From: Peptococcaceae bacterium
Lineage (GTDB): Bacteria > Bacillota > Peptococcia > Peptococcales > Peptococcaceae
Assembly: GCA_017622155.1 (NCBI GenBank)
Contig: JAGARS010000122.1
Location: 1 to 6,880 of the forward strand
Reading direction: 5' to 3'
Length of the DNA: 6,880 nucleotides
The notes beneath the pieces were generated by a model, which made no database searches, had not been told where the DNA came from, and was given only the letters and a program-made list of their open reading frames with translations. The translations under genes and the position numbers were made by a program. Below, in pieces: positions 1 to 6,141 of this stretch; position 1 is the stretch's first letter; each line of letters starts with the position of its first letter.

Positions 1-990
1 ACCTTTGATGGCCATACGTTCAAAGTCAAAGATACGTTTTCCATCTACTTTAATAAATACAAGTACCAAACAAATTAACGCACCTTTAATACTTAATCCC
101 ATTGTGTCCGAAACAATACGAATAGGGTTGGTAGTAGGTAATAAACTAGGTACCAACAGAACAATAATGAATACTGCTAATGTAATCAAACCAATTTTAC
201 GTTCTTTTGTTAATTCTTTGTCTTTCGCTTCAAATGCATCCGGTGTAAAGTTTTTCAAATCAGACACATCTAAACGGAACACGAATTTTGCTAACAGCAT
301 GAAGCCGAAAATGCACATAAACCCTACAGGTAAACTATACATCGCATAATGCGCAGCATTAATTGCAACACCACTGCTAGCTGTGTAAGAACCTAAAATA
401 ACCAGTGCATTCATGGACCATGGCAAAGTGGATAAGCTGATTGCACCCATAATGGTAACACCAAAAATCATCAGGTTCGGGAATTTATCAAAAGGCTTAT
501 ACCCTAAAATATCGCAAATCTGATAGATGAAGCCCCATGTTAAAAGCTGACCAGGGAAGTTCCCGCAGAACGTGGATAATGCCCAACCGCACAATAAAAT
601 CATGAAAATTAATCGCCATGGATGACCTTCCAGCATTTTTCTACTCATCAGCCAAGATGCCATATATGCAGTTGTCCCTGTTACTTCCAAGAAAGCGATA
701 ATCGCCATCATAAATACCATAAACAACACAGTATCGCTGCCCCAGCTTAATGACATTACACCAGCTAAATTGGTTAAACCTGTAAAAGGAAGCAGTGCAA
801 ATGTCAATAAACTAGGCCAAACTGAAGATGATACTGACCAGCCAATAATTGCTGCAATAAATACACTTAACAGTTTCATCCCTGCTTCTGTAATCGGTGC
901 AATCGGTGGAATAATCCAGCCAAGAGATGCAATTGCAATATAAATTATTAAATACAATAACTCCTTATCTTTTTTTGCAGTTTCACCCAT
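1..990 (-). CDS. SLC13/DASS-like anion permease, N-terminal 330 residues (cut by window edge)
   Basis: The frame stays open from the ATG at 990 to the window edge, giving 330 residues of a very hydrophobic protein; SLC13/DASS carriers usually have about 460-500, so roughly a third is missing. A short charged N-terminus (MGETAKKDKE) leads into membrane segments near residues 11-30, 41-70, 86-105, 126-140, 172-190, 198-235 and 266-285. The pattern ITEAGMKLLSVFIAAIIGW at about 33-51 and the charged stretch DGKRIFDFERMAIKG near 316-330 are typical of this family, which moves dicarboxylates, sulfate or other organic anions across the inner membrane, often with sodium. Where the first Ser-Asn-Thr substrate motif is expected there is STFCGNFPG (139-147), a divergent version. 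The start is supported by GAGGAGAG 5 bases upstream. It lies 97 bases after the arylsulfotransferase-like gene on the same strand, so the two may be co-transcribed. Family call is fairly sure; substrate unknown. Confidence 0.78.
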   Translation of the reverse strand, partial: MGETAKKDKELLYLIIYIAIASLGWIIPPIAPITEAGMKLLSVFIAAIIGWSVSSSVWPSLLTFALLPFTGLTNLAGVMSLSWGSDTVLFMVFMMAIIAFLEVTGTTAYMASWLMSRKMLEGHPWRLIFMILLCGWALSTFCGNFPGQLLTWGFIYQICDILGYKPFDKFPNLMIFGVTIMGAISLSTLPWSMNALVILGSYTASSGVAINAAHYAMYSLPVGFMCIFGFMLLAKFVFRLDVSDLKNFTPDAFEAKDKELTKERKIGLITLAVFIIVLLVPSLLPTTNPIRIVSDTMGLSIKGALICLVLVFIKVDGKRIFDFERMAIKG

Positions 991-1029
991 AATTCTCTCC
1001 TCACATTCTTTATAAAATAGTAATTTTAC

Positions 1030-1070
1030 TGTTCTGTGTATTCAATGTTTTACACCGAATACACAGAACA
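1030..1070 (-). promoter_or_regulatory. Perfect 14-bp inverted repeat between sulfotransferase and permease genes
   Basis: Arms 1030-1043 (TGTTCTGTGTATTC) and 1057-1070 (GAATACACAGAACA) are exact reverse complements around a 13-base loop. The element begins 17 bases after the sulfotransferase stop codon and ends 39 bases before the permease start. Neither strand shows a T run after the stem, so it is not a standard Rho-independent terminator. A small second inverted repeat (AGTAA/TTACT, 1019-1030) abuts it on the permease side. It could be an mRNA hairpin that protects the upstream message or lowers downstream expression, or a DNA operator for a dimeric regulator; the sequence does not decide between these. 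Confidence 0.6.
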
Positions 1071-1087
1071 ACTAATAATACAAAATA

Positions 1088-2515
1088 TTATTCTTCTTCA
1101 ATTGTTAAGCAGAAACCGGATACATCTTCATATCCTTCCACACCTTCAACTTCTACCATTCTACGGAATTCTTTGCTCTTCGCATTTGGCAGACGGAAAT
1201 CTGTATTATCTACCGGTGCAATTGCCTTTTCTACCGGTTTTTCTACTTGTGGTACATAATCATATGGATACCGATATGCACGATATACCATATTCGTAGT
1301 AATACCTTTATCCGCAAAATATGGGCTGTGATATTCCCATACAATTTCATTTTCTGGTGTTACTTCAAACAGTCGTCCGTCAGATCCTTCAGTAATAAAG
1401 GTATTGCCATTTGGTAAACGCTGAGCGGAACTAATATAGCAGCTGTAGAAATGATCTGCTAAAAACGGCTGCATATAACCTAAATCCATTGGACGGCACT
1501 GCCATACGATTTCCATTTTCACAGGGTCTATTTCAATAACTCTGGAATAGTCACGTGTTGCATTTTTATTACCGGTTGGCGATGCAGGGTTTGGAGCGCC
1601 ATAGCCTGCCCAGCCGCCGTTGTCATAAATCAGAATGTTGCCTTCACCAGGTAAGCCTCGTGGAATCATATGTGCATGATGCTGCCCTACAATCTGCCCG
1701 ATTTCTTTTGCTTTACCTGTACTGTAATCCGGACCTAATCTCCATACTATTTTCCCTGTTTTCTTTTCAATAATTGCAATAATATTTGTTTCACGACCAT
1801 CCCAAATAATATTATCCGGATGAAACCGTTCGTCACCTGCATCATACCATTTATTCGGTCCTAAAACACTCATAGAATTGATATGCATCCAGTCACCATG
1901 TCCATTGCCAACGAGATTTGGATTTCTTGCCATAACATTTTTAGCAACTTCATCAAAACCTAATTCGTCAAAATGTTCATGCACATTCCAATCCCAAAGA
2001 ATGTTGCCTTCCCAATCCACTTCAATCATACGGTCACTGCATAAAGGATGTAAAGAAATCTGTGGTACTGTTACATCAATATGTGTCAGAATCAATGTAT
2101 TACCACTATCTACTTTAGGCTCCATTCCAGGCACATAATACCCAACCGGATTACCTTCGCGCTGGAAGTCATGGTGCTGACGCGCCATCCATTCCGGCTC
2201 ATAGCCTGGGTCTTCAATGTATTCATTTTTATTGAATTCCCATACTACCTTACCATCCCAATCGACCTGAATCAAATCTTTTTGATCCTGCCAGCCGTAT
2301 GTGCTGTTTCGTTCACCGCGGGAACCAAAAATCTGTCCACCCGGCAGCATTTTGTTTGGAAAGCCTTGCAGATTTCTCCAATGGTTTACTACGCCCCCAT
2401 TCATGTCAATCAACGTAGCACCATGCCCAGAAGCAGGAAACAAAGTATACCCGTTAAAACATTTTTCCGGTTTATAGATAATTGTTCCCATTGGGTGTAC
2501 TGATGGTTTACCCAT
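1088..2515 (-). CDS. Arylsulfotransferase (ASST)-like beta-propeller enzyme, no signal peptide
   Basis: This 475-residue protein resembles PAPS-independent aryl-sulfate sulfotransferases, which move a sulfuryl group from a phenolic sulfate ester to another phenol through a sulfo-histidine. Six repeats of the form hhhxDxxGxhhWxh fit the six-bladed propeller of the family: about residues 33-46, 82-93, 164-176, 246-259, 326-339 and 381-394. Likely active-site stretches are GHGDWMHINS (205-214), GQHHAHMI (277-284), the arginines R321 and R325, and H355 just before the SSAQRLPNGNTF segment (362-373). Which histidine carries the sulfate is inferred. Characterised ASSTs of Gram-negative bacteria are periplasmic, but this one begins MGKPSVHPMGTIIYKPEKCF with no signal peptide, so it should be cytoplasmic. 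A tail of about 80 residues after the last blade ends in TIEEE. The start is fixed by AAGGAGGA 7 bases upstream. It has its own promoter and is followed by an SLC13-like permease. Fold confidence is high, reaction moderate. Confidence 0.8.
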   Translation of the reverse strand: MGKPSVHPMGTIIYKPEKCFNGYTLFPASGHGATLIDMNGGVVNHWRNLQGFPNKMLPGGQIFGSRGERNSTYGWQDQKDLIQVDWDGKVVWEFNKNEYIEDPGYEPEWMARQHHDFQREGNPVGYYVPGMEPKVDSGNTLILTHIDVTVPQISLHPLCSDRMIEVDWEGNILWDWNVHEHFDELGFDEVAKNVMARNPNLVGNGHGDWMHINSMSVLGPNKWYDAGDERFHPDNIIWDGRETNIIAIIEKKTGKIVWRLGPDYSTGKAKEIGQIVGQHHAHMIPRGLPGEGNILIYDNGGWAGYGAPNPASPTGNKNATRDYSRVIEIDPVKMEIVWQCRPMDLGYMQPFLADHFYSCYISSAQRLPNGNTFITEGSDGRLFEVTPENEIVWEYHSPYFADKGITTNMVYRAYRYPYDYVPQVEKPVEKAIAPVDNTDFRLPNAKSKEFRRMVEVEGVEGYEDVSGFCLTIEEE

Positions 2516-2566
2516 AATACATTCCTCCTTAATAAAATATGTATTTAACGCTTATCGCTTATATAT

Positions 2567-2594
2567 ATTCTATCACCATTTTTTATATACACAA
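2567..2594 (-). promoter_or_regulatory. Probable sigma-70-type promoter of the sulfotransferase gene
   Basis: On the minus strand TTGTGT (2594-2589) and TAGAAT (2572-2567) are separated by 16 bases; TAGAAT matches the -10 consensus at five of six positions, while the -35 is weaker. Transcription would start near 2560, about 45 bases before the ATG at 2515. The start region holds a small direct repeat, AAGCG-AT-AAGCG (2560-2549). Because the upstream HD-domain gene ends in a terminator, an own promoter is expected here. Confidence 0.5.
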
Positions 2595-2605
2595 ATTGAT
2601 TTCTT

Positions 2606-2637
2606 CTATACCCCCCTATTGATATTACCTATACCCC
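2606..2637 (-). repeat. Two GGGGTATAG direct repeats upstream of the sulfotransferase promoter
   Basis: GGGGTATAG occurs on the minus strand at 2637-2629 and 2614-2606 (the second copy preceded by two more G), start to start 23 bp, about two helical turns. Relative to the predicted start near 2560 the copies lie at about -46 to -54 and -69 to -77, just upstream of the -35 box. G runs of this kind are conspicuous in an AT-rich spacer. Position and phasing suit an activator binding as a dimer of dimers; the regulator is not in the window. Confidence 0.45.
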
Positions 2638-2643
2638 AAATCT

Positions 2644-2677
2644 AAAAAAGCCATGTCGAAAATCGTCCGACACAGCT
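2644..2677 (-). terminator. Rho-independent terminator after the HD-domain gene
   Basis: On the minus strand AGCTGTGTCG (2677-2668) pairs with CGACATGGCT (2658-2649) over 10 bp, two of them G-U, around a 9-base loop, followed by a T run (2649-2644). It lies 20 bases beyond the HD-gene stop and separates that gene from the sulfotransferase unit. Confidence 0.85.
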
Positions 2678-2697
2678 TCTATTATCTTTATATTTCT

Positions 2698-3287
2698 TTA
2701 CCCTTCTAACGCTGCTAATTCGCTTCTAACGCTTGCTTCGCAATCGCGCATAGCCAAGATGGTTTTGGCAAATAAATCGTTTAATTCCCAGCCTAAACGT
2801 TCTGCGCCGGTGCGAATAATATCACGGCTGCAACCTGCTGCAAAGTGTTTGTCTTTGAATTTGCGTTTCACGCTGTCTGCTTCCATATCCATAACAGTTT
2901 TACTTGGGCGCATCAATACACCGGCACCGATTAAGCCTGTCAGTTCATCTACAGCAAACATTACTTTTTCCATCTGATGGGTTGGTTCTACATCACTGCA
3001 AATACCGTATGCATGGCTGCAAACTGCATGTACCAGTGCATCACTTGCATTCAATTCTGCCAGCAGTTCCGGTGCTTTTTTGCAATGTTCTGTCGGATAT
3101 GCTTCAAATCGATATCATGTAACAGCCCCGCCATGCGCCAGAACTGTTCTTCATCGCCATAGCCTAATTCACGGGCATACCACCCCATCACACCTTCCAG
3201 TGTCAGAGCATGCTCAATGTGGAATTTTTCTTTGTTGTATTTCTTTAATAACGCTAACGCTTCTTCTCTTGTAAAATTGATTTCCAT
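2698..3287 (-). pseudogene. HD-domain protein gene split by a 1-base frameshift
   Basis: Two overlapping frames together make one protein of about 196 residues of the small HD/HDIG hydrolase-like family seen in many Bacillota. The first gives MEINFTREEALALL, then FHIEHALTLEGVM and GLLHDID, with the metal-binding doublet at H57-D58. The second, in frame -1, carries FEAYPTEHCKKAPELL, HAVCSHAYGICSDVEPTH (H92) and FAVDELTGLI (D114). The frames join if one T is restored in the run at 3106-3108 (minus strand GATTTGAA instead of GATTTTGAA), which recovers the expected IDFEAYPTEHC. As read, translation ends after 78 residues and loses the later metal ligands. The HD family usually comprises phosphohydrolases acting on nucleotides or phosphoesters, but this subgroup's substrate is unknown. 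The rest of the second frame is intact, so the change is recent, a sequencing error in a homopolymer, or bypassed by slippage. Start chosen at 3287 by its ribosome binding site. Confidence 0.82.
3075..3081 (-). other. dnaX-type slippery heptamer A AAA AAG in the split HD gene
   Basis: In the frame of the upstream half, the codons GCA AAA AAG form A AAA AAG, the heptamer used for -1 frameshifting in Escherichia coli dnaX. A -1 slip here makes GCA the next codon and continues exactly in the frame of the downstream half (KKAPELLAEL). Only about nine residues after the HD doublet would differ from the family sequence. No convincing upstream Shine-Dalgarno stimulator is present, and only a weak CCGG/CTGG hairpin follows, so efficient programmed shifting is not established. 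Confidence 0.35.
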
Positions 3288-3295
3288 TACGAGTT

Positions 3296-3302
3296 TCTCC
3301 TT
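3296..3302 (-). promoter_or_regulatory. Ribosome binding site fixing the HD-gene start at 3287
   Basis: AAGGAGA on the minus strand sits 8 bases before the ATG at 3287-3285. An in-frame GTG at 3323 would extend the protein by 12 residues, but that extension would be encoded across this site, so the shorter start is preferred. Confidence 0.75.
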
Positions 3303-3340
3303 AATCTGCCTATTCAATATCACACATTTATTTGTGTAAG

Positions 3341-3371
3341 AAAAAAGGCTGCCACTTTGCAGTGACAGCCT
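3341..3371 (-). terminator. Rho-independent terminator of pnp
   Basis: The minus-strand arms AGGCTGTCACT (3371-3361) and AGTGGCAGCCT (3356-3346) pair over 11 bp with one G-U, closed by a GCAA tetraloop of the GNRA type and followed by six T (3346-3341). It lies 25 bases after the pnp stop and should end most transcription before the HD-domain gene. Confidence 0.92.
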
Positions 3372-3396
3372 GATTCATTTTGTTTGACTGCAAACC

Positions 3397-5505
3397 TTAG
3401 TTTTCTTCTTTGTTCAGCAGTACTTTGCGGGATAAGTTTACGCGACCTTTTTCATCGATTTCAATACATTTTACCATGATTTCATCACCGATTTTTACAA
3501 CGTCTTCTACTTTTTTCACGCGTTCCAGTGCCAGCTGAGAAATGTGTACTAAACCATCTTTGCCAGGCAGCACTTCTACAAATGCACCGAAGTCTGTAAT
3601 ACGTACTACTTTACCCAGATAGGTACGGCCAACTTCAACTTCAGCTACAATATCTTCAATTGCTTTTACAGCTTTTGCTGATGCTTCTGCATCGCTGGAC
3701 ATAATCATTACGCGGCCATCATCTTCGATATCGATTTTAACACCGGTATCTTCAACGATTTTCTTGATAACTTTACCGCCAGGCCCGATAACATCGCGGA
3801 TTTTATCTGGATTGATGTTCATAGTAATTACACGCGGTGCATATGGCGACAGATCTTCGCGTACCTGTGGAATAGCTTCCAGCATTTTGCCTAAGATAAA
3901 CATACGGCCATCATGTGCCTGTTTTAATGCCTGTTCCAGAATTGCACGGTTGATACCTGCAATTTTGATATCCATCTGAATTGCGGTAACACCTTCGGTA
4001 GTACCTGCTACTTTGAAGTCCATATCGCCCAGAGCATCTTCCAGCCCCTGCAGGTCAGTCAACACGCTGAATTCATTTTCTTCACGGATTAAGCCCATTG
4101 CTACGCCGGATACAGGGCGTTTGATTGGTACACCTGCTGCCATCAGAGACATGGTGCTGCCGCAAACACTGCCCATAGAAGTAGATCCATTGGATTCTAA
4201 CGCTTCAGATACAACACGAATGGTGTATGGGAATTCTTCATCACTTGGAATAACAGGTTCCAGAGCACGTTCTGCCAGTGCGCCATGACCGATTTCGCGG
4301 CGGCCAGGACCACGCATTGGGCGCGCTTCCCCTACACTGTATGGAGGGAAGTTGTAGTGATGAATATAACGTTTGCTGCTTTCGTTGTCCAGACCATCCA
4401 GGATCTGTTCTTCACGAGCTGCGCCCAGTGTAACGGTGGACAGAATCTGTGTCTGACCACGGGTAAACAGTGCACTGCCGTGTGGACGAGGCAGAATATC
4501 TACTTCACAGGTGATTGGACGTACTTCTGTCATAGCACGACCGTCAGGACGGATTTTGTCTACGGTAATCAGACGACGTACAATATATTTCATCAGCGCA
4601 TCCAGTGCTGCACGCAAATCATCTTCCTGTTCAGGGAATTGTTCTAATAAATGTGCCAATGCCTCTGCTTTTACTTCTTCTGCTTTTGCATCACGTGCAT
4701 GTTTTTCTTTGATACGGATTGCTTCCAGCAGATTATCATAAGTGTATTCTTTTACAGCTGTTTCGATTTCTTCCGGAATCACTTTCAATTCCGGTACCAC
4801 TTTTTCTTTTGCCAGTTCCAGAGCCAAAGCTTCTGTACGGAATTCTTCGATTGCTGCAACGATTTTTTTGATTTCTTCATGACCGAACATGATTGCGTCC
4901 AGAATGGTTGCTTCCGGCACTTCTTTGGCACCGGCTTCTACCATCATAACAGCATCCGCAGTACCTGCAACAGTCAAATGCATCAGGCTCTTTTCTTCCT
5001 GTTCCTGACTTGGGTTGATGATAAATTCACCATCTACCAGACCTACTACTACACCTGCAATTGGACCCATAAATGGCACCTGGGACAAATGCAGAGCTGC
5101 AGAAGCACCTACCATAGCCAGTACATCCGGTGCATTGTCCATATCAACAGACAATACAGTTGCTACCACTTGCACATCATTATGATAGCCTTTTGGGAAT
5201 AACGGACGAATTGGGCGGTCAATCAGACGGCTGCTCAAAATTGCTTTTTCACTTGCTTTCCCTTCGCGTTTCAGAAAACCGCCAGGAATTTTCCCTGCTG
5301 CATACAGCTTTTCTTCGTAATCAACGGTCAGTGGAAAGAAGTCTACACCGTCTTTTGGTTCTTTTGCACCAACAGCTGTTACCAATACAGCTGTATCACC
5401 ATAGGTGCAGAATACTGCACCACTTGCCTGTTTTGCCATACGGCCGGTTTCCAGTGTCATTGCACGGCCGCCAACCTGAATGGATTTTCTTAAAATGTTA
5501 CCCAT
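3397..5505 (-). CDS. pnp: Polynucleotide phosphorylase
   Basis: This 702-residue protein is a full-length PNPase, the trimeric 3'-5' exoribonuclease that degrades RNA by phosphorolysis, releasing nucleoside diphosphates, and can add tails in reverse. In order it has a first RNase PH-like core (about 6-140, with [11 protein letters not shown] at 56-66 and [16 protein letters not shown] at 75-90), a helical linker (about 240-310), the second, catalytic core (about 315-540), a KH domain with GPGGK at 574-578 and a C-terminal S1 domain (about 625-695). The phosphate-binding segment [13 protein letters not shown] (438-450) and the acidic pair in [14 protein letters not shown] (D490, D496) are intact. 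The start at 5505 is chosen because [13 protein letters not shown] matches the family and AAGGAGGA stands 5 bases upstream. It follows rpsO after a terminator and a long leader hairpin, and ends at its own terminator. Confidence 0.98.
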   Translation of the reverse strand: MGNILRKSIQVGGRAMTLETGRMAKQASGAVFCTYGDTAVLVTAVGAKEPKDGVDFFPLTVDYEEKLYAAGKIPGGFLKREGKASEKAILSSRLIDRPIRPLFPKGYHNDVQVVATVLSVDMDNAPDVLAMVGASAALHLSQVPFMGPIAGVVVGLVDGEFIINPSQEQEEKSLMHLTVAGTADAVMMVEAGAKEVPEATILDAIMFGHEEIKKIVAAIEEFRTEALALELAKEKVVPELKVIPEEIETAVKEYTYDNLLEAIRIKEKHARDAKAEEVKAEALAHLLEQFPEQEDDLRAALDALMKYIVRRLITVDKIRPDGRAMTEVRPITCEVDILPRPHGSALFTRGQTQILSTVTLGAAREEQILDGLDNESSKRYIHHYNFPPYSVGEARPMRGPGRREIGHGALAERALEPVIPSDEEFPYTIRVVSEALESNGSTSMGSVCGSTMSLMAAGVPIKRPVSGVAMGLIREENEFSVLTDLQGLEDALGDMDFKVAGTTEGVTAIQMDIKIAGINRAILEQALKQAHDGRMFILGKMLEAIPQVREDLSPYAPRVITMNINPDKIRDVIGPGGKVIKKIVEDTGVKIDIEDDGRVMIMSSDAEASAKAVKAIEDIVAEVEVGRTYLGKVVRITDFGAFVEVLPGKDGLVHISQLALERVKKVEDVVKIGDEIMVKCIEIDEKGRVNLSRKVLLNKEEN

Positions 5506-5510
5506 AATGC

Positions 5511-5518
5511 TCCTCCTT
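5511..5518 (-). promoter_or_regulatory. Ribosome binding site fixing the pnp start at 5505
   Basis: AAGGAGGA on the minus strand lies 5 bases before the ATG. The same frame is open back to a TTG at 5559, but those extra 18 codons run through the ribosome binding site and the 3' arm of the leader hairpin, so the longer start is rejected. Confidence 0.85.
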
Positions 5519-5533
5519 AAAATTATATCATTG

Positions 5534-5628
5534 ATCTGTACTGGTGGAGCAATTAACAAACAAGAACAAACAAAGCATGTAAATCAATTTTATTTGCTCT
5601 TGTTTATTAATTACACCTCCATACAGAT
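5534..5628 (-). promoter_or_regulatory. Long imperfect hairpin in the pnp leader
   Basis: The segments 5628-5593 and 5570-5534 (minus strand) are near-complete reverse complements, giving a stem of about 36 bp around a 22-base loop. The 5' arm contains ATTAATAAACAAGAGCAAA and the 3' arm TTTGTTCTTGTTTGTTAAT. Of the six irregularities, three keep pairing as G-U in the minus-strand RNA, two are single mismatches (A-A, U-U) and one is an unpaired base. The wobble pairs favour an RNA rather than DNA function. The stem ends 16 bases before the pnp ribosome binding site. In E. coli, the pnp leader has a long hairpin cut by RNase III and then recognised by PNPase itself for autoregulation; an analogous role here is inferred from position and shape only. 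Confidence 0.72.
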
Positions 5629-5708
5629 ACTGACGCAGAACTCAAGCAGAAAATCATTTGATACAAATCTTACAGAAAAGTAATAAAAATGAAACTCTGC
5701 AATAACTC

Positions 5709-5735
5709 AAAAAGAGCAGCCTAGGGCTGCTCTTT
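5709..5735 (-). terminator. Rho-independent terminator of rpsO, nested in a second stem
   Basis: A perfect 11-bp stem, AAAGAGCAGCC (5735-5725) with GGCTGCTCTTT (5721-5711), closes a 3-base loop and runs into five T (5713-5709). The element starts 17 bases after the rpsO stop. Outside it, TGAAACTC on the minus strand (5744-5737) can pair with GAGTTTCA (5697-5690), which would enclose the whole terminator in a second 8-bp stem. The stem is symmetrical, but the plus strand has few T after it, so it acts mainly leftward. Confidence 0.92.
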
Positions 5736-5752
5736 GGAGTTTCAAAATGTTA

Positions 5753-6022
5753 CTACCGACGGATACCCAGAACACTGATGATTTTACGATATCTTTCGAT
5801 GTCTTTGTCTTTTACATAGTTCAGTAAAGAACGACGCTGACCGATCATTTTCAGCATACCGCGACGGGAATGATGATCTTTTGGATGCTGTTTTAAGTGT
5901 TCAGTTAAATAAGTAATTTTGTTTGTCAGAATTGCAATCTGCACTTCTGGAGACCCAGTATCTGTTTCGTGTAACTGGAATTCTTTAATTAAAGCTTCTT
6001 TTGTAGCTTTGTCTAATGCCAT
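5753..6022 (-). CDS. rpsO: 30S ribosomal protein S15
   Basis: This 89-residue protein has the exact length and sequence of bacterial S15: [20 protein letters not shown] at the start, then [50 protein letters not shown] and a GIRR ending. S15 is an early-binding protein of the small subunit that recognises a three-way junction in the central domain of 16S rRNA and helps form an intersubunit bridge. AGGAGGTG lies 8 bases before the ATG. The gene follows ribF and precedes pnp in the usual order, but has its own promoter and terminator, so most S15 message is probably a short monocistronic transcript. In several bacteria, S15 represses its own translation through its leader, and a candidate structure is present here. 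Confidence 0.99.
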   Translation of the reverse strand: MALDKATKEALIKEFQLHETDTGSPEVQIAILTNKITYLTEHLKQHPKDHHSRRGMLKMIGQRRSLLNYVKDKDIERYRKIISVLGIRR

Positions 6023-6055
6023 GATAAGGCACCTCCTGAAAAAATTTTTAATCGC

Positions 6056-6110
6056 CCAATGCTAAGTATTCGCTGGAGAACGACTAACCGAGCATTCGGT
6101 TCACAATTGG
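6056..6110 (-). promoter_or_regulatory. Candidate S15-responsive leader of rpsO (three-way junction)
   Basis: On the minus strand, CCAAT (6110-6106) can pair with ATTGG (6060-6056). Between them sit a 6-bp hairpin, AACCGA (6101-6096) with TCGGTT (6091-6086) and loop ATGC, and a weaker irregular hairpin built from AGTCGT (6085-6080) and GCG plus ACT (6073-6065). The result is a possible three-way junction about 35 bases upstream of the S15 start, the type of fold S15 binds in 16S rRNA and in some autoregulatory leaders. The outer stem may be partly missing from the RNA, because transcription should start near 6106. Only the middle hairpin is strong; the rest is hand folding. Confidence 0.4.
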
Positions 6111-6112
6111 AT

Positions 6113-6141
6113 ATTATACATGATAACTACATGTTTTGCAA
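6113..6141 (-). promoter_or_regulatory. Near-consensus sigma-70-type promoter of rpsO inside the ribF end
   Basis: TTGCAA (6141-6136) and a perfect TATAAT (6118-6113) on the minus strand are exactly 17 bases apart. The -10 box overlaps the ribF stop codon TAA (6116-6114), and the -35 box is read as the Cys-Lys codons near the ribF C-terminus. Predicted start near 6106, giving an rpsO leader of about 84 bases. Confidence 0.8.

Noticed and set aside
1..349. A plus-strand open frame of 114 codons at the left edge
   Set aside because: It lies wholly antisense to the permease frame, which has proper membrane-protein character and a ribosome binding site.
1019..1048. A promoter for the permease, TTGAAT-17-TACTAT on the minus strand
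   Set aside because: Both boxes match consensus at only four of six positions, and the site overlaps the inverted repeat; too weak to annotate, mentioned only in connection with the hairpin.
2698..3054. A separate 118-residue gene starting at TTG 3054
   Set aside because: It is the continuation of the HD-domain protein after the frameshift: the same frame extends upstream through family-like residues, and there is no ribosome binding site before the TTG.
3303..3340. A promoter for the HD-domain gene after the pnp terminator
   Set aside because: Only poor boxes are seen, and a short ACACA/TGTGT inverted repeat (3322-3337) has no clear role. The gene may rely on pnp read-through.
4651..5202. 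A 183-codon open frame on the plus strand opposite pnp
   Set aside because: It is the antisense of a well-conserved pnp frame. Its Cys/Phe/Tyr/His-rich composition is typical of shadows, and it has no ribosome binding site or family resemblance.
5506..5559. An 18-residue N-terminal extension of PNPase from TTG at 5559
   Set aside because: The extension runs through the ribosome binding site and the leader hairpin and is not PNPase-like; [10 protein letters not shown] at 5505 fits the family.
5629..5708. A promoter for pnp between the rpsO terminator and the leader hairpin
   Set aside because: One is expected, but no -35/-10 pair with reasonable spacing stands out among the T-rich stretches; the only regular element is a small palindrome ATTTG-ATA-CAAAT at 5656-5668.
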